Origin: a virus
Virus record (IMG/VR): IMGVR_UViG_3300022602_000312
Coordinates: 1 to 29,153 of that record
Length of the DNA stretch: 29,153 nucleotides
Reading direction: 5' to 3' (one strand)
The notes under the pieces were generated by a model. It saw nothing but the letters and a program-made list of their open reading frames with translations. It was not told the origin of the DNA and made no database searches. The position numbers and the translations under genes were made by a program. Positions 15,133 through 22,990 of the stretch are shown here, piece by piece. Position 1 is the stretch's first letter. Every line of letters begins with the position of its first letter.

Positions 15133-16619
15133 GAGTCTATGAGCCAAAGGTAGAAGTGAGGCTAGTAAAAGCCATAAATAGAAAAGAAATTATTCCGACT
15201 GTTCCTGTTGTTGCAAAGCGCTACGGCGATTCTTTAAAAGCTATCGATTTAACACCTTATCTAGGTGAGAATGGGGGCGTACATATATCTAAAGGCATTC
15301 GTGAGCCTGCAGGTGCTTGGTCTGTTACTATTTGTGATAAGCCTCATACAGTTAGCGATAAGAGTCAAAAGTCCTTATTTGAAACGATTTATGCCTTAGT
15401 AGAGCCTATGGATTTAATCGAGATTCGTATGGCGCATGATCCTTATACTTACCGTGATGATGTGAAGCATACCACGGGTCTGCCTGTAGTTATGCGCGGC
15501 TTTGTGTCAATGGTAACGCGCAATGAAATTATGTCAGGTGGTAAGCCTACCAGGACAGTGACTATTTCTGGTCAGGATTTTGGTAAGATTCTTCAAATAA
15601 TTCAGATTTTTTATTTAAACAACTCAATGGTTGGTGACAACATTTTAAGTGAGTTTGCTTTTTTTCAAAAATATGGGGTTGATGCAAAGATTAAGCCGGC
15701 TATTGATTTTGTTGCTGATGTCCTTAATGGTATTCTTAACCCTTATTTGGCAAAATTAACAGCACTTGCTAATGGGAAAAGCATTGGTGCGGATGTTGTC
15801 AATGTCATTACGCCTAATGTCACTATAGAGGGCTCTATATCTCCTAAAGTAGTTTCTAGTAAAGTTAATGTGTCTTTATATCAGCTATTGGTCTCTGTGC
15901 TAGATATAGGCGCATTCAATGAGTTATTTATTGAAGATACCGATGGTGGCATAGCCTTAACCGTTCGTCCTGCGCCCTTTTTAGATGTAGATGGCAATCC
16001 TATTCAAGGTCATGCGCCCGACTCTATTCAAATTGATTCTACGGATATAGTTGCCATCAATGTATCAAGGTCTGATGCGGGTGTAGCCAATTACTATTGG
16101 GCTCAATGTGCGCCTTGGGCATTAACCAGCAATGAAGATCAAAAGGCGGCAGCCTCGGTGGGCGATAAGTCTACGTTCATTTTGTATGATTACCTAAACT
16201 GTATGCAAGCTTATTATGGTGTTAGGAAAATGGAGGTTGAAATATCACTAGGTCCGCCTTCTTATTCATGGTCTGATGCAATAAGAGCAACGCAAGCAGA
16301 TTCGCAAACTTCATCATTGTCAGCTTGGATAGTTAGTAGGCGGAAAATCTTATCATCGATTAATAAAGATAATGTGATATTTGAAAGTGGCTCATTACGC
16401 CTTAGAGGCAATGAGCGCATTAAGGCAGGGATGCAATTAAATATAAGTCGTGGAAATAAAATGTATTCCAGCTATTACGTTACCAAAGTAGATCATGAGT
16501 TTGTGCCTTTTCAGGGTTTTTATACTACTGTTACGGTTGAAAGAGGTACGAGTTTTATAACGCGCTCCCAAAGTGATCAGCTTACTTATTTTTTAGAAAT
16601 TGATGGCAAGGGGGTGTGA
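15129..16619 (+). CDS. Baseplate hub protein (T4 gp27 / gpD-like)
   Basis: The 496-aa protein overlaps the tape measure stop by ATGA. It lies between tape measure and spike, the standard place for the hub on which the spike trimer sits. The N-terminal half contains GVHISKGIREPAGAWSVTIC, MDLIEIRMAHDP and MRGFVSMVTRNEIMSGGKPT then RTVTISGQDFGKIL. This is the usual hub-domain pattern in which an excitation strand pair is followed by a 'vxGxDxgkil' motif. The C-terminus has GNERIKAGMQLNISRGNKMY and SSYYVTKVDHEFVPFQGFYT, typical of the final hub barrel. Length matches the family. Confidence 0.8.
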   Translation: MRVYEPKVEVRLVKAINRKEIIPTVPVVAKRYGDSLKAIDLTPYLGENGGVHISKGIREPAGAWSVTICDKPHTVSDKSQKSLFETIYALVEPMDLIEIRMAHDPYTYRDDVKHTTGLPVVMRGFVSMVTRNEIMSGGKPTRTVTISGQDFGKILQIIQIFYLNNSMVGDNILSEFAFFQKYGVDAKIKPAIDFVADVLNGILNPYLAKLTALANGKSIGADVVNVITPNVTIEGSISPKVVSSKVNVSLYQLLVSVLDIGAFNELFIEDTDGGIALTVRPAPFLDVDGNPIQGHAPDSIQIDSTDIVAINVSRSDAGVANYYWAQCAPWALTSNEDQKAAASVGDKSTFILYDYLNCMQAYYGVRKMEVEISLGPPSYSWSDAIRATQADSQTSSLSAWIVSRRKILSSINKDNVIFESGSLRLRGNERIKAGMQLNISRGNKMYSSYYVTKVDHEFVPFQGFYTTVTVERGTSFITRSQSDQLTYFLEIDGKGV

Positions 16620-17440
16620 TGTTTTCTTTAGCAAGAGTGGTTAATATTCATCCAGAGTCTAATTCAGTTGATGTTGAGTTTATGGATGATGGCAGGCGTG
16701 TTTCTGGTGTTCAATGTATGGCTAATACTGCAGGTACAGATTTTGGCAATGCTGATTTATCAATGCCCGACTCAGTTGGTTATGGAACTCCAATAAGCAA
16801 AACCAGAAATATTATTGCCGTAGTTGGCTTTGTAAATAGCTTTCCTATTGTTATGGGTTTCTTGTTTCCCGAAGTGACTCAGTGTCTATTTAGTGACATT
16901 AATCGCAAGATATATCGTCATGCCTCTGATGTTTATTATTCAATTGATGGGGCTGGAAATACTGAGTTTGTGCATCCATCGGGGGCGTTTGTGCGCTTTG
17001 GTGTCACACCTGCGCATGAGGATTTAACCGGTAAAGATTATGATAATCTTTGGAAAATAAGCCGAAACACCGATAAAGCAGTTCATATACATATAGAGCA
17101 AGCGGCAGGAAAGGCTTCTATAGATATTGATCCAGCTGGTAATATCTCAATCGCTAATGCAGGCAATTCAACGATTGCTACGACTGGTGATATATCAATG
17201 TCAGCAGGTGGCAATATATCCTTGGCCGCTAAAGGAAGCTTGTCTATATCAGCAAAAGGCGGCATTTCATCAACAGCTTCAGGAAGCATGGCCATAAAAG
17301 CAGCCGCCATTGAAACAACAAGTTCTATGCACATCACTGGAGGCATTACTTCTGATGCCGATGTTGTGGCGGGTGGCATTAGTTTAATGAAACATACGCA
17401 TGGTGATGCTCAAGGTGGCAGGACAAGCCTGCCATCATAA
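16619..17440 (+). CDS. Baseplate spike protein (gpV / gp5-like) with HxH tip
   Basis: I choose ATG 16619 (273 aa) because AAGGGGG lies 4 nt upstream; the GTG three bases earlier is too close to that site. The N-terminal ~95 residues form an OB-fold-like domain (ARVVNIHPESNSVDVEFMDD and IIAVVGFVNSFPIVMGFLFP). From about 160 the protein is a triple-beta-helix stalk of short GNISI, GDISMSAGG, NISLAAKGS and LSISAKGGIS repeats. The tip has KHTHGD with His259 and His261, the pattern that binds an iron ion at the apex of phage spikes, ending GGRTSLPS. No lysozyme domain is present, so this is the short gpV-type spike. Confidence 0.9.
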   Translation: MFSLARVVNIHPESNSVDVEFMDDGRRVSGVQCMANTAGTDFGNADLSMPDSVGYGTPISKTRNIIAVVGFVNSFPIVMGFLFPEVTQCLFSDINRKIYRHASDVYYSIDGAGNTEFVHPSGAFVRFGVTPAHEDLTGKDYDNLWKISRNTDKAVHIHIEQAAGKASIDIDPAGNISIANAGNSTIATTGDISMSAGGNISLAAKGSLSISAKGGISSTASGSMAIKAAAIETTSSMHITGGITSDADVVAGGISLMKHTHGDAQGGRTSLPS

Positions 17441-17473
17441 TTGATTAATCAAAATACAAAATTTAAGTTCCAT

Positions 17474-17507
17474 GTCATAGGTCGTGACAGCATAGTCACT
17501 CTATGAC
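17474..17507 (+). promoter_or_regulatory. Nested inverted repeats around motif site 4 and the start codon
   Basis: GTCATAG (17474-17480) and CTATGAC (17501-17507) are perfect 7-bp arms enclosing the GTCGTGACA motif. Inside, CATAG (17491-17495) can also pair with the same CTATG (17501-17505) around loop TCACT. The shared right arm includes the ATG at 17503, so two alternative stems compete for the start codon. In DNA the outer arms make the motif part of a 34-bp dyad. Confidence 0.5.
17481..17489 (+). promoter_or_regulatory. GTCGTGACA motif, site 4
   Basis: GTCGTGACA then GCATAGTCACTCT ends exactly 13 nt before ATG 17503, the same spacing as at site 1. It occupies the only gap in the 8221-26188 stretch longer than 13 nt. 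No Shine-Dalgarno is visible. The gap also has the 12-bp palindrome TTGATTAATCAA (17441-17452) right after the spike stop. Confidence 0.6.
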
Positions 17508-18657
17508 AACGCCACAGCAAAAATCTTCTGATCGCCCTATAAGCTTTATTCTTCATAATATGGCTAAGGGTACTGAGCCTGTTGAAATGAGGCTAGTTAT
17601 TCGCCCTGAGGACTTGACGCGAACAGATCAGTCACGTCTTACAACAACTCAAACATTAGGAGGCGCTTGGGGTGATAATTTTGGTCGTGGTATCCCTACT
17701 GTGCAATTATCAGGCACAACAGGCTGGGGCTCTGGAGGACTTCCAGACGGCTTAGTAATATTTCAAGCCCTGTATGAACAAATTTTTATGCAATGGCATG
17801 CTCAGCGTGAAGAGGCGCTTAAAATTGCACTTGATCCGGATAAAGTTAAATTAATCTTTGCTGATTATTTGGATAATTTTATTTATGTAGTTGCTCCGCA
17901 AAACTTTGTATTACGTCGCAATAAATCTAGGCCGTTATTATCTCAGTATCAAATTAATTTGACTTGGTTGTCTGATGATGTGGCAGAAACAATGAAAGCT
18001 GTGGCTGCTTCTTCATCATCTGGGGCAATGAGTGATATTGAGAAAAGTGCTTTAGATTCTATCCTTAGCTCTATTGATGATATTAGTTCGTTTATTTCAT
18101 CTAATATTTCCTCGGTTCTTGGCGCAATAAAAGGAGTATTTGACGGCTTGGTTGCTATTGCTGCTAAAGCTCTTAATGCTGTTCAAAGAGTTTTAAAAGC
18201 AGGGATGGGTATTGTTAATGCAGTAACATCTGGCTTATTAGGTATTGCCAGCAGTCTTATGAGGGCTGCGGCTAATGTCACCTCTATGATTCGTTCTGTT
18301 ATGAGCTTTCCTCAAGTAGTTATGGCTCAATTTCAGCGCCTAACTGCAGCATTTGAAAACGCTTTTTGTGTTTTAACCAATGTTTTTACGCCTAGAAAAT
18401 TCTTACCTAATTATAGTGGGCTATATGGATCATCTAACTGTTCTTCAACGGCAGGTGGATCTCCAATATCAATTTACAATACTGAAAATCCATTTCCTAC
18501 CTTGTTCCCGGTTAAAGCATCTGCTTATAGCATGTCTACGCCAGCCAGCGCTTCATTGGGGCGACTTACAACTATTGATCCCGTTCTAAATCCAATGCCT
18601 ATCACTCGACTGAGTGGTGACATGAAGGCTGTTGGCGGCATAACGATAAACGCATGA
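17503..18657 (+). CDS. Baseplate-associated structural protein
   Basis: The 384-aa protein opens the baseplate unit. Residues about 12-160 are strand-rich: ISFILHNMAKGTEPVEMRLV, GIPTVQLSGTTGWGSGG, KVKLIFADYLDNFIYVVAPQ, FVLRRNKSRPLLSQYQINLT. This pattern resembles the tube-like baseplate proteins that join hub and tube or carry a LysM module. About 185-290 is a long amphipathic Ser/Ala-rich helix region (SSIDDISSFISSNISSVLGA and onward). The C-terminus is Pro/Ser-rich and probably extended. It overlaps the next gene by ATGA. The exact equivalent in T4 or P2 is not clear to me. Confidence 0.6.
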   Translation: MTTPQQKSSDRPISFILHNMAKGTEPVEMRLVIRPEDLTRTDQSRLTTTQTLGGAWGDNFGRGIPTVQLSGTTGWGSGGLPDGLVIFQALYEQIFMQWHAQREEALKIALDPDKVKLIFADYLDNFIYVVAPQNFVLRRNKSRPLLSQYQINLTWLSDDVAETMKAVAASSSSGAMSDIEKSALDSILSSIDDISSFISSNISSVLGAIKGVFDGLVAIAAKALNAVQRVLKAGMGIVNAVTSGLLGIASSLMRAAANVTSMIRSVMSFPQVVMAQFQRLTAAFENAFCVLTNVFTPRKFLPNYSGLYGSSNCSSTAGGSPISIYNTENPFPTLFPVKASAYSMSTPASASLGRLTTIDPVLNPMPITRLSGDMKAVGGITINA

Positions 18658-19253
18658 CCTTAGTAGCTGCGCCTAATGTTCGCTATGTCACTATAAATTA
18701 TGGTGACGATCTTAGACAAATATCTTTGCGTGAGCTAGGGGACGCCTCTAATTGGGTGTCTTTGGTCGTTATTAATGACCTTAAGCCGCCTTATATTTCT
18801 GACAAAGCAAGCAATGGAGTTCTTGCTTATGGTGATGCAATTAAGATTCCTGCGCCTTCATCTTATATTGATGCGAGCGCAGATCCTATTGCTGTTTTTA
18901 GCATCGATATTTTTGCTTCAAAAAAGAAACTATCAGCCGTTAATGGTGATTTAGCGGTGGTCAGTGGTCTGGCTAATTTATACCAGGCATTAGCTTTGCA
19001 TGTTGATGTAGATAAAAAAGAACTGGGTTTTCATCCAGAGTTTGGTTGTTATGTGCGCTCCGTTATGGGTGCAATGAATGGCCCTATGGCGGGTCAATTA
19101 GCTGCATTTTATGTGAAGTCTGCGCTTATTGAAGATTCTCGCGTTGATTATGTTTCTGCGTGCACTGCAACAGTGATAGGCGATGTCATTAATGTGAGTG
19201 CAACGGTTGTGCCCATATCTGGGAAGCCTATTGATTTATTACTGGTGATATAA
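18654..19253 (+). CDS. Baseplate wedge protein with LysM-like and gp25-like parts
   Basis: The 199-aa protein starts at an ATGA overlap with its neighbour. Residues about 10-70 look like a LysM or gp53-type module (INYGDDLRQISLRELGDASN, VINDLKPPYI, YGDAIKIPAP). Residues about 95-199 match the gp25/gpW-like wedge pattern (GLANLYQALALHVDVDKKEL, GFHPEFGCYVRSVMG, then DSRVDYVSACTATVIGDVIN and PISGKPIDLLLVI). gp25-like proteins link the sheath start to the baseplate. A combined LysM and gp25 layout is seen in several myoviruses. The gpJ-like gene follows with no gap. Confidence 0.75.
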   Translation: MTLVAAPNVRYVTINYGDDLRQISLRELGDASNWVSLVVINDLKPPYISDKASNGVLAYGDAIKIPAPSSYIDASADPIAVFSIDIFASKKKLSAVNGDLAVVSGLANLYQALALHVDVDKKELGFHPEFGCYVRSVMGAMNGPMAGQLAAFYVKSALIEDSRVDYVSACTATVIGDVINVSATVVPISGKPIDLLLVI

Positions 19254-20360
19254 ATGTTTCAGCTTAAGGACATGATTTCTATTAGCGCAGGTATGATAAA
19301 CCGCGCTAAAGCAACACAGGCAAAGATAACTGATTTTAATATAGGTTCTGTTGCAAGGACGATGCTTGAATCGTCGGCGATTGAAGTTGAACAGTTTTAT
19401 CAGCGTATGTTTTACGGAATCCTTGAAGCTATTCCGACAGCCATTTATTTAGGCTTTAATTTTACAATGATTCAGCCTACTGAGGCTCAGGGTCTAGTTA
19501 CCATTAATTTTGCTGGACCTATAGTAAGTGCCTTTACTATTCCGGCTGGAACTATTTTTGTAAATTCATCTAATGCTGTTACTTATTTATCAGTTCAAGA
19601 TACCTCTGTTGGGCTGGGCGTCACTACCATTAACGTACTAGTTCAATGCTCTCAAGCAGGCTCGGCAGGCAATGCGCCTTATGGGGCTATTGATTCAACT
19701 CAAAACTATAGCCTGCCAGTTGGTGCAGTAATTATTGGGAATGCTATTAGTTCGGGTGGAGATGGCGAAACAGACCTAGAGAGACAAGCTCGATTTGCGC
19801 AATATATTCAAACTTTAGCAAGAGGCACAAATAGTGCGGTTGAGTATGGTGCGCGTATGGCGCAAATATTTTCAGCAGATGGCAGTCTTATTGACTATGT
19901 AAGTAGGGTGGGGTTTTCAGAAGTACCAGGCACTATGAGTGTTTATATCTATGGCTCAAACGGCCTTGCCTCACCTGCATTGGTAGCTGATGCTCAAAAA
20001 ATTATTGATGGTTATTGGGATGCTGCAAGCCAAACTTTTATAGCAGGATGGAGACCGGTAGGTATACAGGTAATTGTTTTCCCCATGATACAGCAGCCAG
20101 TTGATGCTATTTTTACGATAGTGATGTTTTCTGGCGTGGCCTTAGATACCGCTGTTAAAAATAACATTATGACTGCAATTTCAGCTCAAATTACCTCTGT
20201 TTTGCCTAGTTTTGTTTTATATGTTGAAAATATTGATGATGCTATTTTAACAGTTGCTGGTGTTCAATCTGTTAGAAACAATATGACTTCTAATATTACT
20301 TGTCCATTCAATACTGCATTAGTGATGGGTAATATTGAAATAATTGAGGGGACTAGCTAA
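19254..20360 (+). CDS. Baseplate wedge protein, gpJ/gp6-like
   Basis: The 368-aa protein has the baseplate J signature. Its start region is FNIGSVARTMLESSAIEVEQ followed by FYQRMFYGILEAIPTAIYLG, then a jelly of strands with FTIPAGTIFVNSSN, then GSAGNAPYGAI. Next comes ISSGGDGETDLERQARFAQY with IQTLARGTNSAVEYGARMA, the most recognisable motif of the family. It forms the wedge ring that carries the fibres. A GGTGAT ribosome site precedes the ATG, which directly abuts the previous stop. The stop overlaps the next ATG (TAATG). Confidence 0.88.
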   Translation: MFQLKDMISISAGMINRAKATQAKITDFNIGSVARTMLESSAIEVEQFYQRMFYGILEAIPTAIYLGFNFTMIQPTEAQGLVTINFAGPIVSAFTIPAGTIFVNSSNAVTYLSVQDTSVGLGVTTINVLVQCSQAGSAGNAPYGAIDSTQNYSLPVGAVIIGNAISSGGDGETDLERQARFAQYIQTLARGTNSAVEYGARMAQIFSADGSLIDYVSRVGFSEVPGTMSVYIYGSNGLASPALVADAQKIIDGYWDAASQTFIAGWRPVGIQVIVFPMIQQPVDAIFTIVMFSGVALDTAVKNNIMTAISAQITSVLPSFVLYVENIDDAILTVAGVQSVRNNMTSNITCPFNTALVMGNIEIIEGTS

Positions 20361-22462
20361 TGGTAGCAACTCGCGAAAGGCTGATAGACAATCTATATAG
20401 CGGCCTTGATCCTTCTCCTGATGAAGAAATAGTTTTACGGATAGGGCAGGGAGGCAAGCTATCGTGGACGGTTTCTAATGATGTTTTAACTGTAATGGGC
20501 GCTAATGGCGCCTTATCTGCATTTAAGCTTAGCAATACGACTATTGGTGAGTTAGCTAATTCACTGTCCGATTCATCAATTGATGTTAAGTATATCAATA
20601 ATGATTTTTTAACGATTAGTGCGGCTGCCATTATTGATGGTAGTGGCACTGAGTCAGAAACTAATGGTGATGCGCTTTCTGCTTTTACATCTATTTTATG
20701 GGCGTTTATGGACGCCTATGCTGTTGAGCTTGATGCGGCAAATAGTAATATAGATGAGGCTATTGCTGATCTTTATATCAATAGCGCTACAGGGGAAATT
20801 CTTGATATTTGGGGTAAATATTTTGGTGATCCACGTAATCTTGGTGAGTCAGATTCAGATTATAGCAAGCGGATTATTATTGATACCTTGCGCCCAAAAT
20901 CAAATAAATATGCATTAATCAATGCCGCTGATGCGCTATCGGGCTCTAAAATTGATATTTATGAGCCTTGGACTGATTTGTTTTTCTTGTCTCAATCTAA
21001 TCTTGATGATCAACATACTTATGATGGCGATATGTGGTCGCCTTACGTATTTAGACCTCAGCTCAGAGCGCAGCAAAATATCAAATGGGCTGCTATCACG
21101 GCCTTATTTGAAAAGCTTCGTCCTGCAGCTGTTTTTCAATTGCCTCCAGAGTTTATTCCTGATACCAGAGGCAATGAGGTTAGTGTTAAAGGCTTAGGTA
21201 TCTCGCAAACTGATGATGTTTTTGTGGGCGCTAGATACGCCGACAAAATGAATCTTGATGATTATCATCTGGGTGATCCAGTCATCAATAATTATCGTAT
21301 GTCAGTTTATGACATCTATGGCATGGGCTTATATAAGTTAATGCCGATTGGTTGGAATAGCGCCCAAGATCAGCAAGATTATTACTGGAATGGCTCTTGG
21401 GATAGCCGTGCATGGGACATATTAGCTTTAGAAAATGGCTGGAACGGTTTATGGGATGGTCATGAATGGTTTGGAGCTCTTCCGGCTAATGGTTGGGACA
21501 ATAGGTCATGGAATGATTTATATCCCAGCATAGGGACGCCTATTCCAGAGCTGCCTTTAGAATTACATGCAAGGCGCTTATTTGTTCATGCTGATATTGT
21601 TTTATCTGATATGGATGAGGGCTTTGGTCATGAACGCTTTATGTTTACAGGCGGTTGCCAAGTAACGAGAAATGTTCCTGTATTAGATGATTTTCTTTTG
21701 TCTGATTTTGATATGGGAACGACTTATGAAGAATTTGAAGACGTTTATTTAGAAAGTCATATTTTAGGCAATGATGGCACTCAGATGCCTTATTCATTAG
21801 GAATAAATGTAAGCAATGAAATAGCTTTGTCAGCTACGGTCATAGGCTCTTTAGATTGGAATGGCGCATGGTCTTCGGCATCATGGGACGCTGTAATAGC
21901 TGATATTGGCATAACTCATGAAATAGGTTTGTCGGTCACGGCTAATGCTATGGCTATTCATGAGCCTTTATATTGGAACAACTTATGGTCGTCTGATACC
22001 TGGAGCACTACAACATTATCACATGATTTATTTTGGAATGGTTCTTGGTCTACAAGTTCTTGGAATTCAAATGCTTTTAGTTACGGTTTTAATATAGGTT
22101 CTTACGATACTTATAGTCTGCAAGGGGCATTTAACAGCGGCTCAGGGATTAACAGTATTAGTAGTTTTGCTTCTGGCGTTTCCGTTTCAATGTCTCCTGA
22201 ATACATTAATGCTATGTCAATAGATTGTGACTATATTGAGGATGATTATGTGCCGCCTGATTATACGGTCGGTTACTTTCAGTCAATGAGTTTAGTGCCT
22301 TCTGTTGTTGCTGAAACGGTCGTGACAACAGAATACATAGAAGTTAATCCAACTAATGGGGCTGTTAGCTTAATGTGGGCTGACAATTGGTCGGTTTATT
22401 CTTGGGATTATAGCTCAACCTATTCTGGCATCTGTATTACTGTTCAAACGGAGAACAACTAA
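20360..22462 (+). CDS. Baseplate/tail protein with gpI-like N-terminus and Trp-motif repeats
   Basis: The 700-aa protein starts in a TAATG overlap with AGGGG upstream. Residues about 110-300 match the position and character of gpI-like (DUF2612-like) proteins that follow gpJ: MDAYAVELDAANSNIDEAIA, DIWGKYFGDPRNLGESDSDY and DTLRPKSNKYALINAADAL. From 343 the protein carries a scattered tryptophan motif, W-x3-W-x4-W, beginning at Trp343, 361, 500, 539, 559 and 673, with a W-x4-W variant at 379. The core is WNG(S/L/A)W. Between them lie beta-rich stretches. The repeat half is probably exposed and may bind a fibre, glycan or neighbouring protein; I do not recognise it as a named family. Confidence 0.7.
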   Translation: MVATRERLIDNLYSGLDPSPDEEIVLRIGQGGKLSWTVSNDVLTVMGANGALSAFKLSNTTIGELANSLSDSSIDVKYINNDFLTISAAAIIDGSGTESETNGDALSAFTSILWAFMDAYAVELDAANSNIDEAIADLYINSATGEILDIWGKYFGDPRNLGESDSDYSKRIIIDTLRPKSNKYALINAADALSGSKIDIYEPWTDLFFLSQSNLDDQHTYDGDMWSPYVFRPQLRAQQNIKWAAITALFEKLRPAAVFQLPPEFIPDTRGNEVSVKGLGISQTDDVFVGARYADKMNLDDYHLGDPVINNYRMSVYDIYGMGLYKLMPIGWNSAQDQQDYYWNGSWDSRAWDILALENGWNGLWDGHEWFGALPANGWDNRSWNDLYPSIGTPIPELPLELHARRLFVHADIVLSDMDEGFGHERFMFTGGCQVTRNVPVLDDFLLSDFDMGTTYEEFEDVYLESHILGNDGTQMPYSLGINVSNEIALSATVIGSLDWNGAWSSASWDAVIADIGITHEIGLSVTANAMAIHEPLYWNNLWSSDTWSTTTLSHDLFWNGSWSTSSWNSNAFSYGFNIGSYDTYSLQGAFNSGSGINSISSFASGVSVSMSPEYINAMSIDCDYIEDDYVPPDYTVGYFQSMSLVPSVVAETVVTTEYIEVNPTNGAVSLMWADNWSVYSWDYSSTYSGICITVQTENN
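22319..22327 (+). promoter_or_regulatory. GTCGTGACA motif, site 6 (intragenic)
   Basis: GTCGTGACA followed by ACA, the same continuation as site 1, lies within the Trp-repeat gene and encodes TVVTT. It is 135 nt before the ATG at 22463. It may be an internal promoter for the distal tail genes, or chance; it is the only copy not in an intergenic gap. Confidence 0.35.
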
Positions 22463-22978
22463 ATGGCAATTTTAACCGCATCCGGTCGCACCGCTATAGC
22501 GGCATCAATAGCGGCTCAACCTATACATTTTGCATGGGGGTCTGGAAGTCCTAGTTGGGATGTTACTCATGTTGCTGAAGATGTTAATGCAACAGGCTTG
22601 GTGACTGAAATAGGTCGTCGTCTTGCAACCAGTGTGCAATATGTTAATCCTGATAATTCGGGCAGCATTGTTGTTCCCGTATTCAATGACGCTTCAGGCA
22701 ATAGTATCTCTAAAAGCTTTTCGCTTTCAACCGTGCCTACGCCAAACTTATACATGCGTTTTAATTTTGACTTTACTGATGCGCCTATAGCTACCATTCG
22801 TGAAGTAGCTATTTTTGTTGGCACTATAGTAGCTACAGGTCTTCCGGTAGGTCAGCTTTATTTTACGCCCGATCAACTGGTAAGCTATGGGACTTTATTA
22901 GCGCTTGAAAATTTAATAGAGAACATTCAAAGATCACCTAACTCAAGACAGTCTTTTGAGTTTGTTCTAACCATATAA
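22463..22978 (+). CDS. Conserved phage tail protein, function unknown
   Basis: The 171-aa protein starts directly at the previous stop with GGAG in the end of the upstream gene. It is strand-rich: MAILTASGRTAIAASIAAQP and HFAWGSGSPSWDV at the N-terminus, LYMRFNFDFTDAPIATIREV and AIFVGTIVATGLPVGQLYF in the middle, RQSFEFVLTI at the end. Proteins of this size and position occur between gpI-like and fibre genes in myoviruses and are presumed baseplate-fibre adaptors. No enzymatic motif. The assignment as structural comes from position. Confidence 0.6.
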   Translation: MAILTASGRTAIAASIAAQPIHFAWGSGSPSWDVTHVAEDVNATGLVTEIGRRLATSVQYVNPDNSGSIVVPVFNDASGNSISKSFSLSTVPTPNLYMRFNFDFTDAPIATIREVAIFVGTIVATGLPVGQLYFTPDQLVSYGTLLALENLIENIQRSPNSRQSFEFVLTI

Positions 22979-22990
22979 TCTGGGGCAATT

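Noticed and set aside
17083-17379. 98-aa leftward ORF opposite the spike repeats
   Set aside because: The Pro/Ala-rich repeats are the complement of the GNISI/GSLSI spike repeats; no start signals.
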